Assembly: GCA_045616665.1 (NCBI GenBank)
Contig: JAZLHE010000036.1
Location: 1-64,000 of the forward strand
Direction: 5' to 3'
Source of the DNA: RUG11690 sp045616665
GTDB lineage: Bacteria; Bacteroidota; Bacteroidia; Bacteroidales; WCHB1-69
DNA: 64,000 bases
Shown here piece by piece: positions 52,109 through 60,739 of this stretch. The translations under genes were made by a program, and so were the position numbers. The notes under the pieces were generated by a model, which worked only from the letters and a program-made list of their open reading frames with translations, did no database searches and was not told the DNA's origin. Numbering within the stretch: the stretch's first letter is position 1; the number at the start of each line of letters is the position of its first letter.

Positions 52109-52495
52109 TTAATTGTCTTTGAAAGAAATTTTATCTTTCGTGATAAAGGCACCGGGGAATTGGTATTGGATGCGCATCAGGAAACGATACGCGTCGATAC
52201 GGTTTTTGAAATTGCCCACCCGCACACGGAAAGTCGGTTCCATATAAGAAAGGTAAGCCGCCACTTCCGGAAAGGAAGTGGAGAATTCATTATACACGTT
52301 TTGCGCGTTTTTGCGCGTAGACGACGCCACCAACTGTATTCTGTAGCCATCAATGCCTTTGATTGACTTCCACGCATTTTGGTGAGCCTGCTCAATCGTG
52401 TCAATAATAGGTTCTTTGTCGTACTGAACTTGACTTTGTCCATACAAAAAGACACTCAACACGCAAAATAATATAAAAAATAGAATCCGTTTCAT
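52109..52495 (-). CDS. small SPOR-domain secreted protein
   Basis: The 128-residue protein has a signal peptide (MKRILFFILFCVLSVFLYGQ) and a C-terminal SPOR domain (about 50-128; GYRIQLVASSTRKNAQNVYNEF in outline, FRVRVGNFKNRIDAYRFL). SPOR domains bind denuded glycan strands at the septum. It has no membrane anchor, so it is probably free in the periplasm. The start at 52495 is supported by a -7 box at 52518-52525. Division-site role inferred from the domain. Confidence 0.83.
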   Translation of the reverse strand: MKRILFFILFCVLSVFLYGQSQVQYDKEPIIDTIEQAHQNAWKSIKGIDGYRIQLVASSTRKNAQNVYNEFSTSFPEVAAYLSYMEPTFRVRVGNFKNRIDAYRFLMRIQYQFPGAFITKDKISFKDN

Positions 52496-52517
52496 TTTAC
52501 AACACATCAATTGGCTG

Positions 52518-52525
52518 CAAAAATA
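52518..52525 (-). promoter_or_regulatory. -7 box (TATTTTTG) for SPOR protein
   Basis: CAAAAATA on the plus strand, 22 nt before the start codon at 52495. Confidence 0.55.
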
Positions 52526-52654
52526 ATGAAAAACTTTCATAGTATGAGTGAAAATTACTTAAAATTCCCAAAGTTAGATTTTCCGCATTAAAATAAATAA
52601 AAAGAGGATGACTTGAAGTCACCCTCTTTATAATGAGTAAAAATAATTTACATA

Positions 52655-53158
52655 TTATTTGTTGTGTTGGCAACCACCTTCGTGATGACCGCAGCCACCA
52701 TCGTGTTGGCAACCACCTTCGTGATGGCCACAGCCACCATCGTGTTGGCAACCGCCTTCGTGATGACCACAACCTTTGTGTTTGTTGCAGCAAGGAGCAT
52801 ATTCATCTAAGAAAGCTTTTTGTTCATCCAAGCTCATAGTAGCCCAATTGGCCAATTTGCCTTCCATTTCGGCTTTCTTGGCTTCGCATTCAGCTTTCTT
52901 GGCTTGCATTTCAGCCATACGGTTGTCGAAGCATTCTTTTTTCTTTGCGATTAATTCAGCTTTTCTTTCATCGGTTTGGTTTGCCCAATTTTCCCAATCA
53001 GCAACGAAAGCCTTTTCTTCTTCTGTCATTTGGCAGCAGGGTTCTTCAACGGCAGTTGAATCGATAGCTTCAGTTTCTTCAGCTGGTTCAGCTGGTTTGT
53101 TGTTGCAAGATACGAAAACCAAGCAGCAAGCAGCAACTAATAACATTAATTTTTTCAT
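52655..53158 (-). CDS. His/Cys-rich repeat lipoprotein, probable metal binder
   Basis: The 167-residue lipoprotein (MKKLMLLVAACCLVFVSC, lipid Cys18) has an acidic linker and a helical middle rich in Lys, Glu and Ala (about 45-115; KKKECFDNRMAEMQAKKAE, probably coiled). The tail (about 125-167) consists of three copies of GCGHHEGGCQHDG with His pairs and Cys. Such a tail should bind soft or transition metals such as Zn, Ni or Cu in the periplasm. The tail is encoded by 39 bp tandem repeats. It is divergent from the kdd-like gene, with its own -7 box at 53217-53224. Confidence 0.78.
   Translation of the reverse strand: MKKLMLLVAACCLVFVSCNNKPAEPAEETEAIDSTAVEEPCCQMTEEEKAFVADWENWANQTDERKAELIAKKKECFDNRMAEMQAKKAECEAKKAEMEGKLANWATMSLDEQKAFLDEYAPCCNKHKGCGHHEGGCQHDGGCGHHEGGCQHDGGCGHHEGGCQHNK
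52664..52777 (-). repeat. 39-bp tandem repeat (about 2.9 copies) in lipoprotein tail
   Basis: Units begin at 52664, 52703 and 52742 with GTGTTGGCAACC and are nearly identical. Each encodes 13 residues of the His/Cys-rich tail, so copy number change keeps the frame and alters metal-site number. Confidence 0.85.
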
Positions 53159-53216
53159 TTTTTGTTTTTTTTTTAGAGTTAATAATAAATGTTTTTTCTT
53201 TCAAAATTTGCAGCTG

Positions 53217-53224
53217 CAAAAGTA
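53217..53224 (-). promoter_or_regulatory. -7 box (TACTTTTG) for His/Cys-rich lipoprotein
   Basis: CAAAAGTA on the plus strand is followed outward by CAGCTG, a 6 bp palindrome that lies between it and the gene. Confidence 0.5.
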
Positions 53225-53236
53225 CAATTTTTTTTT

Positions 53237-53244
53237 TATCTTTG
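53237..53244 (+). promoter_or_regulatory. -7 box (TATCTTTG) for kdd-like gene
   Basis: This TAnnTTTG match is followed by CA, 46 nt before ATG 53291 and 12 bp from the divergent minus-strand box. Confidence 0.6.
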
Positions 53245-53290
53245 CACTCGCAAATAAAAAATTAATACGAACCTTAAAAATACAATAATT

Positions 53291-54364
53291 ATGCAGAAAA
53301 AAGGCAACAAATTCGGCACTCACCGCGTGATTGAACCGAAGGGTGTTCTTCCACAACCCGCCCAGAAAATTGACAACAACATGGACGAAATTTACGACAA
53401 CGAGATTTTGATTGATGTTCAAACCCTAAACATTGACTCAGCTTCTTTCACCGATATCCACAACTATGCCAAACAGCAAGCCGGCGAAGGCGCTCCTGTA
53501 GAAAAAGTGATGGAAGAAGTTAAGAAAGAAATGTTGTTAAACGTTGAATTGCAAGGAAAACACCGCAATCGTCGTACTGGCTCTGGTGGTATGCTTCTCG
53601 GTAAAGTTGAAAAAATCGGTGACGCATTGAAAGGCAAAATCGATTTGAAAGAAGGCGACCGTATTGCTACCCTCGTTTCTTTGTCACTGACTCCTCTTCG
53701 CATTGACGAAATCCTTGAAATCCGTCCCGAAATTGACCAAGTGGATATCAAGGGTAAAGCTATCCTTTTCGAAAGTGGTATCTATGCAAAGATTCCAACC
53801 GATATGCCCGAAAAATTAGCTCTTTCGGCATTGGACGTTGCAGGTGCTCCCGCACAAACTGCCAAATTGTGCCAATATGGCCAGACCGTTGTCATCCTCG
53901 GTGCCGGTGGCAAGAGCGGTATGCTCTGCTGCTACGAAGCCAAAAAGCGCGTTGGCGTAACAGGTAAGGTTATCGGTATTGCCAACAGCCCAAAATCAAC
54001 CCAACGTATCAAGGAACTCGGTTTTTGCGACATCGTTGAAAGCGCTGCCGGAATGACTCCAGTTCAGGTTTATGAACTCGTTGAAAGACTGACCAATGGT
54101 CACATGGCCGATGTCACCATCAACTGCGTGAACGTTCCTGATCAAGAAATGACTGCCATTCTTTGTACAAAAGACGACGGTATCGTTTATTTCTTCTCTA
54201 TGGCCACCAGCTTCACCAAGGCTTCTCTTGGCGCAGAAGGTATCGGTGCTGACGTAAATATGATTATGGGTAACGGTTATACCAAAGGCCACGCAGAATT
54301 CACTCTTCAGGAACTCCGCGAAAGTCCGGAATTAAGAAAGATCTTTGAAGAACTTTACGCATAA
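53291..54364 (+). CDS. kdd: probable L-erythro-3,5-diaminohexanoate dehydrogenase
   Basis: The 357-residue NAD(P)-dependent enzyme has a Rossmann motif (VVILGAGGKSGMLCCYEAKK in outline, about residue 200) within a zinc-less alcohol-dehydrogenase-like frame. The N-terminus (KFGTHRVIEPKGVLPQPA) and the HRNRRTGSGGMLLGKV block match my memory of the 3,5-diaminohexanoate dehydrogenase of anaerobic lysine fermentation. There it converts 3,5-diaminohexanoate to 5-amino-3-oxohexanoate. The other pathway genes (lysine 2,3-aminomutase, 5,6-aminomutase, kce, kal) are not adjacent. It is a single-gene unit with promoter and terminator. The family call is from memory of motifs. Confidence 0.75.
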   Translation: MQKKGNKFGTHRVIEPKGVLPQPAQKIDNNMDEIYDNEILIDVQTLNIDSASFTDIHNYAKQQAGEGAPVEKVMEEVKKEMLLNVELQGKHRNRRTGSGGMLLGKVEKIGDALKGKIDLKEGDRIATLVSLSLTPLRIDEILEIRPEIDQVDIKGKAILFESGIYAKIPTDMPEKLALSALDVAGAPAQTAKLCQYGQTVVILGAGGKSGMLCCYEAKKRVGVTGKVIGIANSPKSTQRIKELGFCDIVESAAGMTPVQVYELVERLTNGHMADVTINCVNVPDQEMTAILCTKDDGIVYFFSMATSFTKASLGAEGIGADVNMIMGNGYTKGHAEFTLQELRESPELRKIFEELYA

Positions 54365-54383
54365 GCTGAAGTTTCTTTACCAT

Positions 54384-54416
54384 AAAAAAACGCAGCCTTT
54401 GGGTTGCGTTTTTTTA
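54384..54416. terminator. bidirectional terminator after kdd-like gene
   Basis: AACGCA and TGCGTT form the stem around a GCCTTTGGGT loop, flanked by an A run and a T run. It can serve both the kdd-like gene and the convergent LytTR gene. Confidence 0.8.
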
Positions 54417-54452
54417 TGATTCAATCCGTTGTTGGAAGACAAATTAAAATTT

Positions 54453-55190
54453 TTATGACTTTTTAAGTTTCAGCAATTCTCGTAAACGGGCAATATAAAT
54501 CCTGGAAACATTGAATTTTTCATTTTGCAGCCAAATTTCCTGATTATGAAGTCTATTAATCTTAGTGAAATTGGCCACTACCGACTTATTGACCCGAGCG
54601 AATCTGTTAGCAGGCAAACGGTCATAAAACTTTTTTAGCGTAGAACGATAAAATAAAGACCGGCCATCTTCCATCGTAATTTGCAAACTATTTCCCACGT
54701 TTTTAACGTATTGAATATCGTCAAAGATCAATTTATGCGAAATCTTCCCGATTTTAATGAACATATATTTATCGTTAGCCTCTTGCTCACTGCCGTGATA
54801 TTCGGATTTGTCTTCCATTACAATGGGCGTTAGCGGCACTCGGGGCTGATAAGCATTGGCAATTTTGATAATCTTTCCCAAAACGTCACAGAAATTCTGC
54901 TCGGTAATAGGCAAGGTCAAGACATCAAAATAATGTTTCCTTTCTTCCACTGGCACCGATTTCGCCACAAGAACAACAAAAGGAGGCAAATTGACATTGG
55001 GCATTGACTTACAATAATCATCACTTACAAACAAGATATCAATGTCTTTTTGCGGGATTTTCTCCACCAATTCCATCTTATTCTTGATGATTAATGATAT
55101 GTCGATACTGGATACATTTTTTAAATAAGCGAGCAACTGGGCTTCTGCGTCCGCGGAAGCAATACAAACAGCACTTGTCAGATTATTCAT
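54453..55190 (-). CDS. LytTR-family regulator with degenerate receiver domain
   Basis: The 245-residue protein has an N-terminal receiver-like region (about 1-110; SSIDISLIIKNKMELVEKI, DIDILFVSDDY) and a C-terminal LytTR DNA-binding domain (about 140-243; IFDDIQYVKNVGNSLQI, FARVNKSVVANFTKINRL). The receiver lacks a clear set of acidic residues and the usual DxxMP phosphorylation loop, with FVSDDYCKSMP the nearest match. It may respond without classical phosphorylation. Such PorX-unlike two-domain regulators are common in this phylum. It has its own promoter; no kinase is adjacent. Targets unknown. Confidence 0.83.
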   Translation of the reverse strand: MNNLTSAVCIASADAEAQLLAYLKNVSSIDISLIIKNKMELVEKIPQKDIDILFVSDDYCKSMPNVNLPPFVVLVAKSVPVEERKHYFDVLTLPITEQNFCDVLGKIIKIANAYQPRVPLTPIVMEDKSEYHGSEQEANDKYMFIKIGKISHKLIFDDIQYVKNVGNSLQITMEDGRSLFYRSTLKKFYDRLPANRFARVNKSVVANFTKINRLHNQEIWLQNEKFNVSRIYIARLRELLKLKKS

Positions 55191-55226
55191 GGCAAAGGGG
55201 TTTAAGTTTTATAAAATTCTTTGCTG

Positions 55227-55234
55227 CAAATATA
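55227..55234 (-). promoter_or_regulatory. -7 box (TATATTTG) for LytTR regulator
   Basis: CAAATATA on the plus strand, 36 nt before the start codon at 55190, with GCAGCAAAG just downstream of it. Confidence 0.55.
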
Positions 55235-55450
55235 AAAATAATTGCCTTAAAAAATTCCATTTTTATAAACAAAGTGCTATAAATGAATATTTTATATCAA
55301 ATTTAACACATTTTGTTACGTTTGCGTTAAGTTTTGGTCCATCTGCGATTTTTTAATCAATTATTTATACAAAACAGCAGTCTTTATGCTTAATATATAA
55401 GGCTACTTAACAATATATTATCTTCCTCCATTTTTCTTGACAGCGGAAAA

Positions 55451-55495
55451 ATGAAAAAATAAACCCCAACTATCGCATAAAGTATAGTCGGGGTA
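55451..55495 (-). terminator. intrinsic terminator after ftsQ-ftsA-ftsZ
   Basis: On the minus strand CCCCGACTAT and ATAGTTGGGG form a stem of about 10 bp with one G-U or mismatch, followed by TTTATTTTTT. Confidence 0.75.
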
Positions 55496-55525
55496 ACCAA
55501 ATCTATAAAATGGGAAAAGTTATTC

Positions 55526-56977
55526 TTAGTCTGGAATATCCTTGAAGAAATCCGACATATCGTTATCCAATTCAAAATTTTGTCGTGACTGTTGGATATC
55601 AAGATCTTCTTGTCTTTTGCCACGAAGAATAGCTGGCGTATTGACTAATTCATTGAAAAAGTCATTATCCTCGTAACGGTAGGCATTGTTGCCAATTCGC
55701 TGTGGACCATATTGTTGCATCATATCTGCCGCAGGATTTTCAGCAACCATCACAGGTTCGAAATTGCTTATTGCCTGTGGAAATTGGCTTTGTAAATTAC
55801 CCGCTTGAGGCATTGACTGCTGGGCAGCCATAACAGGTTGGTTCATCACATTGGCACTATCAAAAATACCGCTCAAATCATCAACCACAGTTGTCTGTTT
55901 CGATTGATTGACACCAAAAATAGCAGCGGCATCATCGTTAAGCGTATTGATTGGTTCTTCCTTTACCGGCTCCACCATAGTCACTTCCTTTTTAACCTCC
56001 TGATTTTCGTGCTCATAATTGGTAATGATTACGGACAAACGTACCTTAGCTCCCAAAGACTCATCCTTGGCACGACCCCAAATAACGTCGGATTCGCTCG
56101 TTTTCAATTTGTCAAATTGTTCGGTAAGTGCTTCTAATTCAGAAATCTTCAGATTTTCATCTGGACCATAACTAATGAAAAACAAGAAGTTTTGAGCCTT
56201 TGTAATCACATCTTCGCTCAATAATGGACAATTCAAGGCATCTGTAACCACCTGATCGATACGATTTGGACCTTCTGCCTCAGCCAAGCCGAGCATAGCG
56301 TGTCCGCTATTTTGCATAATCGCCTTAATATCATTAAAATCGATATTTTGGTCAGCATTCACCGTAATCAATTCGGCTATACATTTAACGGCATTTTTCA
56401 GGACGTCGTCGGCGTGACCAAAACCTTCTTCCACGCCTTCATCGCCGTAATATTTCATGATTTTTTGATTTTTAACGACAATCAAAGAATCAACATATTT
56501 TTCCATTTCAGCGATACCGGCTTCGGCATATTGTTCACGTTTTTTACCTTCGAACTTAAACGGGAAAGTTACAACGCCAATAGTAAGGATTCCCATTTCG
56601 TGGGCTACCTTTGCCACGACTGGTGCGGCACCTGTACCGGTTCCCTTACCCATACCGGCAGTAATGAACAACATCTGGGTTTCGTCACCGATAAATTCTT
56701 TGATTCTCTCGATGCTGTGTTCAGCCAATTCGCGACCGATTTCAGGATTGGCACCGGCACCCAAGCCAGTATCTCCCAATACCAGCTTAGAAGGAACCAC
56801 ATTGTTTCTCAAGGCCTGTTCATCGGTATTGCAAATCAAGAAATCCACGCCCACAATACCATCGCTATACATGTGTTTAACAGCATTACCGCCGCCGCCG
56901 CCGACACCAATTACCTTGATAATGGAATTATTCTGTTTTGTTCCGTAGTCTGGAGTAAAATCAATTCTGTCTCTCAT
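55526..56977 (-). CDS. ftsZ: cell division GTPase FtsZ
   Basis: The 483-residue tubulin homologue has GVGGGGGNAVKHM at the N-terminal end, the GTP loop GMGKGTGTGAAPV and NVDQNIDF-like T7 region (NADQNIDFNDIKAIM). It polymerises into the Z ring at mid-cell. A long, variable C-terminal linker rich in Gln, Met and Asn (about 330-440) ends in QSRQNFELDNDMSDFFKDIPD in outline, which may replace the usual conserved tip. The start at 56977 (MRDRIDF) is preferred to 57031. It follows ftsA by 56 bp and ends the ftsQ-ftsA-ftsZ unit. Confidence 0.97.
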   Translation of the reverse strand: MRDRIDFTPDYGTKQNNSIIKVIGVGGGGGNAVKHMYSDGIVGVDFLICNTDEQALRNNVVPSKLVLGDTGLGAGANPEIGRELAEHSIERIKEFIGDETQMLFITAGMGKGTGTGAAPVVAKVAHEMGILTIGVVTFPFKFEGKKREQYAEAGIAEMEKYVDSLIVVKNQKIMKYYGDEGVEEGFGHADDVLKNAVKCIAELITVNADQNIDFNDIKAIMQNSGHAMLGLAEAEGPNRIDQVVTDALNCPLLSEDVITKAQNFLFFISYGPDENLKISELEALTEQFDKLKTSESDVIWGRAKDESLGAKVRLSVIITNYEHENQEVKKEVTMVEPVKEEPINTLNDDAAAIFGVNQSKQTTVVDDLSGIFDSANVMNQPVMAAQQSMPQAGNLQSQFPQAISNFEPVMVAENPAADMMQQYGPQRIGNNAYRYEDNDFFNELVNTPAILRGKRQEDLDIQQSRQNFELDNDMSDFFKDIPD

Positions 56978-57033
56978 ATTTATGTTTTTATTTTTTATCT
57001 TAATTAAGGTGTAAACTGAATGCAAGCACAAGA

Positions 57034-58419
57034 TTAGGAAGTTTTGTCAACCAGTCCGCCCAAGAAATCATTAATCTTATTGGATATAAAATCATATTTT
57101 CGATTACCTGAAAAAATTGAAGATCCTTTAGAAGTTTTCTTTTCTTCTTTTTTCTTATTTGGTTTTTGCTTTGAGGGTTCGGGTTTTCTTATCAGTTCTT
57201 CCACAGGTTCTTCCATTTCATCCATTTCCCTGCCCCTTTCTTCAATACCACATTTCAACAATCCCAAGGCAGTAGCGTACATCGGGTGTTTTAATTCGCT
57301 GGAAATATTATGGACAAAACCAAATTCGGGCACGCCGATACGAACTGGTTTTTGCAAGGTATATTGGCACAATTCCTTAATATGCTTAAGTGTGGCGCCA
57401 CCACCGGTAAGCACTACGCCAGCATTCAACTTGTCCGCATAACCAGAATCTTCGATTTCTTTTTTCACCTGATCAAGAATATCGTTTTGCACGCGCATAT
57501 TGATAATCTTGGCCAAAAAAGTTTCATTGATTTGACGAGGGGGAACAGCGTGGAATTGCGGAAGCGCCATATAATGATTGGCATTACTTTTTTCCACGAT
57601 ACACGTGCCAAAATTAACCTTCAGTTTTTCCGCCAACTCTTCGGTAATCCTGCAAACGTTAGCTATATCTTTCGTAATAATGCTTCCACCAATAGGAATA
57701 ACCTTTGTAAACACTGGGCTTCCGCCGTAGAAAATGGCCAAATCCGTAGTACCGCCACCTATATCCACCAAGGCCACGCCTTGCTCTTTTTCTTCCTGGC
57801 TCAAGCAAGAAAGACCTGAAGCCACCGGTTCAAGTATAACTTTTTCGGCTTTCAAGTCAGCATTGCGAATACACATCAAAATCTTATTGATTTCAGCGGC
57901 ATTGCCTGTGATAAGCTGATAGTAACCTTCTATCAATTCGCCTAATTCGCCAACCGGTTCCGACGTTTCCCTATTATGGTCGATAACGAATCGTTGAGGT
58001 ATAACCGTAATAATCTGTTCACCTGCCGGCACCGAAATATTATTGAGATCAGCCAACATCTGATCAATTTCATCCTGATTAATGACAAAATTCTTGCCAT
58101 TCAAGCGAGTGATGACGTGTTTGTATTCGATACTTTTAATGTGTCGGCCTGCCACACCCACATAGACGTTGCGCACTTGAAATCCGTCTGCTCTATTTTC
58201 GGCATTTTGTTTGGATATGTTGATACCATCCACCGTCTTGTTTATGTTATAGACCAAACCGTGCTGCACCCCTGTTGACTCGGCCTTTCCGTGACCGATA
58301 ATGTCAATCTTGCCATCTGCGGTTTTATAGCCGATGATAGTGGCAATCTTGGTTGTTCCAATATCCAAGCCAACTACCATATCCGGGGTTTGCGGCATTG
58401 TATCTTCTTCTGCTTTCAT
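57034..58419 (-). CDS. ftsA: cell division protein FtsA
   Basis: The 461-residue actin-like ATPase tethers FtsZ to the membrane. Nucleotide-binding blocks are VVGLDIGTTKIATIIG, VALVDIGGGTTDLAIF and AGVVLTGGGATLKHI. The C-terminal tail is basic (RKPEPSKQKPNKKKEEKK) and ends in an amphipathic stretch (ISNKINDFLGGLVDKTS) that fits a membrane-targeting helix. ATG 58419 immediately follows the ftsQ stop with no spacer, showing tight coupling. Confidence 0.96.
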   Translation of the reverse strand: MKAEEDTMPQTPDMVVGLDIGTTKIATIIGYKTADGKIDIIGHGKAESTGVQHGLVYNINKTVDGINISKQNAENRADGFQVRNVYVGVAGRHIKSIEYKHVITRLNGKNFVINQDEIDQMLADLNNISVPAGEQIITVIPQRFVIDHNRETSEPVGELGELIEGYYQLITGNAAEINKILMCIRNADLKAEKVILEPVASGLSCLSQEEKEQGVALVDIGGGTTDLAIFYGGSPVFTKVIPIGGSIITKDIANVCRITEELAEKLKVNFGTCIVEKSNANHYMALPQFHAVPPRQINETFLAKIINMRVQNDILDQVKKEIEDSGYADKLNAGVVLTGGGATLKHIKELCQYTLQKPVRIGVPEFGFVHNISSELKHPMYATALGLLKCGIEERGREMDEMEEPVEELIRKPEPSKQKPNKKKEEKKTSKGSSIFSGNRKYDFISNKINDFLGGLVDKTS

Positions 58420-59187
58420 TTATAAATTTCTTTTTTTTGCGATTACTCGATTTTTATATCTTAAATCCAACGTGGAATAAGCATCCATTCCCATATAGAC
58501 CAATCCTTTTTGATAAGTTTGTTGCAAATTGAACAACTTTTCCTGTGCATTGGCTTCGGTTCCAAACACCACGATATGTCTCCCCACCGTAGGTACCAGC
58601 ATTACTTCGTTATGGGCATCAACATAAAGTTGTCGAAATTGAGCCCTATAAAATTCATCGTCATTGAGGTACGTGGCGATTTTATAGACTCGGGTTAGAT
58701 TTCCCTTGCCTGACGCAATATTTTTCCCTTTGGCAAATGTTTCCGCAATCTTTCCGTTGGCCACCATCACATTTTCCTTAACAGACATTGAAAAAGGAAG
58801 AAGGTTTCCTTTTTCATCGACAAAATATTGGGAACCATCTTGGGCATAGACGTGTAACAAGATATTTTTCAGGGTAACCTGAATTTTTAATTTCGTACTG
58901 GAAAAGCGGACCTCATCCACACTTTCGACATACGGATTTTGTTCAAGCAACTCGGCAATTTTTTCCAATTCAATGTCTTTCAAAGGAACGCCGACCGTAG
59001 GGATATTGTTTTGCGTGATGAGTTTGCAGATGTCACTATCGCAAATGGCAGGATATTCTCCCGCATATTGCACTTTGAAATCGTAACCGGAGCAAGGGCG
59101 CTTAGGCATTTGAATAGCCGCCAAAACAATGCCTGCCACAATAGCAGCACATAATAAGACAGCAACAATAAACCGGAAAATTTTCAC
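58420..59187 (-). CDS. ftsQ: cell division protein FtsQ
   Basis: The 255-residue protein has one N-terminal membrane helix (about 5-26) and a periplasmic POTRA/FtsQ region (about 45-235; PKRPCSGYDFKV, IPTVGVPLKDIELEKIAELLEQNPYVESVDE in outline). It recruits later division proteins. Sequence conservation is low, as usual; identity rests on topology and position before ftsA. It has its own -7 box at 59213-59220. Unlike the usual dcw cluster, murC is not upstream; pyrI-pyrB are. Confidence 0.88.
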   Translation of the reverse strand: MKIFRFIVAVLLCAAIVAGIVLAAIQMPKRPCSGYDFKVQYAGEYPAICDSDICKLITQNNIPTVGVPLKDIELEKIAELLEQNPYVESVDEVRFSSTKLKIQVTLKNILLHVYAQDGSQYFVDEKGNLLPFSMSVKENVMVANGKIAETFAKGKNIASGKGNLTRVYKIATYLNDDEFYRAQFRQLYVDAHNEVMLVPTVGRHIVVFGTEANAQEKLFNLQQTYQKGLVYMGMDAYSTLDLRYKNRVIAKKRNL

Positions 59188-59212
59188 TTCTTTACTCCTT
59201 AAGGTTAGCGTA

Positions 59213-59220
59213 CAAAAATA
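59213..59220 (-). promoter_or_regulatory. -7 box (TATTTTTG) for ftsQ-ftsA-ftsZ
   Basis: CAAAAATA on the plus strand, 25 nt before the ftsQ start codon. It gives this division unit its own promoter after pyrI. Confidence 0.55.
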
Positions 59221-59301
59221 AAAAATTCTTGTGCGCCAAACCTCGTCAGAATAAAGATATAATAAACAACTTAATGTTAATTAAACCGTAGCTCCAAATC
59301 C

Positions 59302-59736
59302 CTATTTTGTAGGATAAGGAATCACGATATCATCGCAATATTCGCAACGATACGAACGTTTGTCTTTATCAACCAAGTGGAAAACGTGGTCAAAATAATG
59401 TTCAACGGACGTAACGCAACGCGGATTTTTGCATTTGATGATGTTTCTTACCACTTGTGGTACTTCTAATTGAACTTTTTTTACGGATTTCCCATTATCG
59501 ATGATATTGACCGTGATATGGGGGTCAATAAGACCTAAAAAAGTGTAATCTATATCGATAACATTATTGATTTTGATGATATCCTTCTTACCCATTTTTT
59601 TACTTGGGGCATTGGTAATCAAGGCAACATTGTATTCTGCCTTATCCAATTTCAAATAATTATACACTTGAAATCCGAAACCTGCTTTGATATGGTCGAT
59701 GACAATACCTTTGTCAATACTGGTAATTTCTAACAT
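59302..59736 (-). CDS. pyrI: aspartate carbamoyltransferase regulatory chain
   Basis: The 144-residue regulatory subunit has an N-terminal nucleotide-binding domain (GIVIDHIKAGFGFQVYNYL in outline, DIIKINNVIDI) and a C-terminal zinc domain with four Cys in CKNPRCVTS and YRCEYCDDI. It binds CTP and ATP and makes pyrB allosteric. It follows pyrB by 10 bp. Full length. Confidence 0.96.
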   Translation of the reverse strand: MLEITSIDKGIVIDHIKAGFGFQVYNYLKLDKAEYNVALITNAPSKKMGKKDIIKINNVIDIDYTFLGLIDPHITVNIIDNGKSVKKVQLEVPQVVRNIIKCKNPRCVTSVEHYFDHVFHLVDKDKRSYRCEYCDDIVIPYPTK

Positions 59737-59746
59737 AATCCTGTTT

Positions 59747-60670
59747 TTAATAAATTCCTAACAACTTCAATATCAATGCCATACGGACATACATACCGTT
59801 TTTGGCTTGAGCGAAATACTGTGCACGCGGGTCAGCATCGACTTCGACACTGATTTCGTTCACACGTGGCAGCGGGTGAAGAATATACGTATCGGGACGT
59901 GCGTATGCCATCTTATCCATATCCAGGATAAAACGATCCTTCAAGCGAATATAGTCTTCTTCGTTGAAGAAACGCTCACGTTGAACACGGGTCATATACA
60001 AGAAATCGAGTTGGCCCATATAAGGTTCCATTTCCTGTACTTCCTGGAAAGGAATGCCCTTTTTCTTGATTACTTCTTCCCTAATATATTCCGGAACGCG
60101 CAATTCTTCGGGTGAAATCAGAATAAACTTGACCCCTTCGTAATTGCTGAGGAATTTAATTAATGAATGAACGGTACGACCGAACTTCAAGTCACCACAG
60201 AAACCGTAGGTTTTGTTTTCCACATTGCCACGCAAACGCTCAATCGTCAGAATATCGGTCAGGGTTTGTGTCGGATGCTGATGACCACCATCTCCCGCAT
60301 TGATCAATGGCATGTGAATATAGTGACTTGCCACACGCGGAGCACCTTCTTTGGGATGTCTCATAGCAGCGATATCGGCATAGCACTGAATCGTACGAAT
60401 GGTATCGGCGATACTTTCGCCCTTGGCCGTCGAACTGGAATTCGGTTCTGAAAAGCCGATGACTTTTCCGCCAAGACGCAACATAGCGGCTTCAAAGCTG
60501 AAACGCGTACGGGTACTGGGTTCATAAAAAAGAGTTGCCAAGATTTTACCCTCACAACTCTTTCCAAATTTTTCCGGATTTTCAACAATTTGATGTGCCA
60601 AATCAAAAATTTCACGAAATTCTTCGCGGGTGAAATCCGAAGGGTCTATAAGGCATCTATTCTTTAACAA
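59747..60670 (-). CDS. pyrB: aspartate carbamoyltransferase catalytic chain
   Basis: The 307-residue catalytic subunit joins carbamoyl phosphate to aspartate, the first committed step of pyrimidine synthesis. The carbamoyl-phosphate loop reads EPSTRTRFSFEAAM, with HPTQTLTDI and the HPLPRVNEI block near the C-terminus. It pairs with pyrI downstream to form the E. coli-type holoenzyme. The promoter is at 60740-60747. Confidence 0.97.
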   Translation of the reverse strand: MLKNRCLIDPSDFTREEFREIFDLAHQIVENPEKFGKSCEGKILATLFYEPSTRTRFSFEAAMLRLGGKVIGFSEPNSSSTAKGESIADTIRTIQCYADIAAMRHPKEGAPRVASHYIHMPLINAGDGGHQHPTQTLTDILTIERLRGNVENKTYGFCGDLKFGRTVHSLIKFLSNYEGVKFILISPEELRVPEYIREEVIKKKGIPFQEVQEMEPYMGQLDFLYMTRVQRERFFNEEDYIRLKDRFILDMDKMAYARPDTYILHPLPRVNEISVEVDADPRAQYFAQAKNGMYVRMALILKLLGIY

Positions 60671-60739
60671 AATAAGGTCCTCCTATGATTTTATGTTGGT
60701 TGTTATTTTTTAATTGATTTCAATATGCCAATATTTGCG

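Larger units (their letters stand above)
55191..55525. other. intergenic region between LytTR regulator and ftsZ
   Basis: This 335 bp AT-rich gap holds the -7 box of the LytTR gene (55227-55234, minus) and the ftsZ terminator (55451-55495, minus). The stretch in between contains no supported gene. Confidence 0.5.

Noticed and set aside
52664..52777. Regular 39-bp repeats considered as a CRISPR array
   Set aside because: There are no spacers; units are contiguous and encode an in-frame protein repeat.
52776..53288. Plus-strand ORF of 170 codons opposite the His/Cys-rich lipoprotein
   Set aside because: It is antisense to a lipoprotein with a clear signal and runs through both divergent promoters; its Ser/Ala-rich product reflects the complement of Lys/Glu codons.
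56300..57007. Long plus-strand ORF (235 codons) opposite ftsZ
   Set aside because: It mirrors the ftsZ coding strand; ftsZ is certain, and the opposite frame has no family features.
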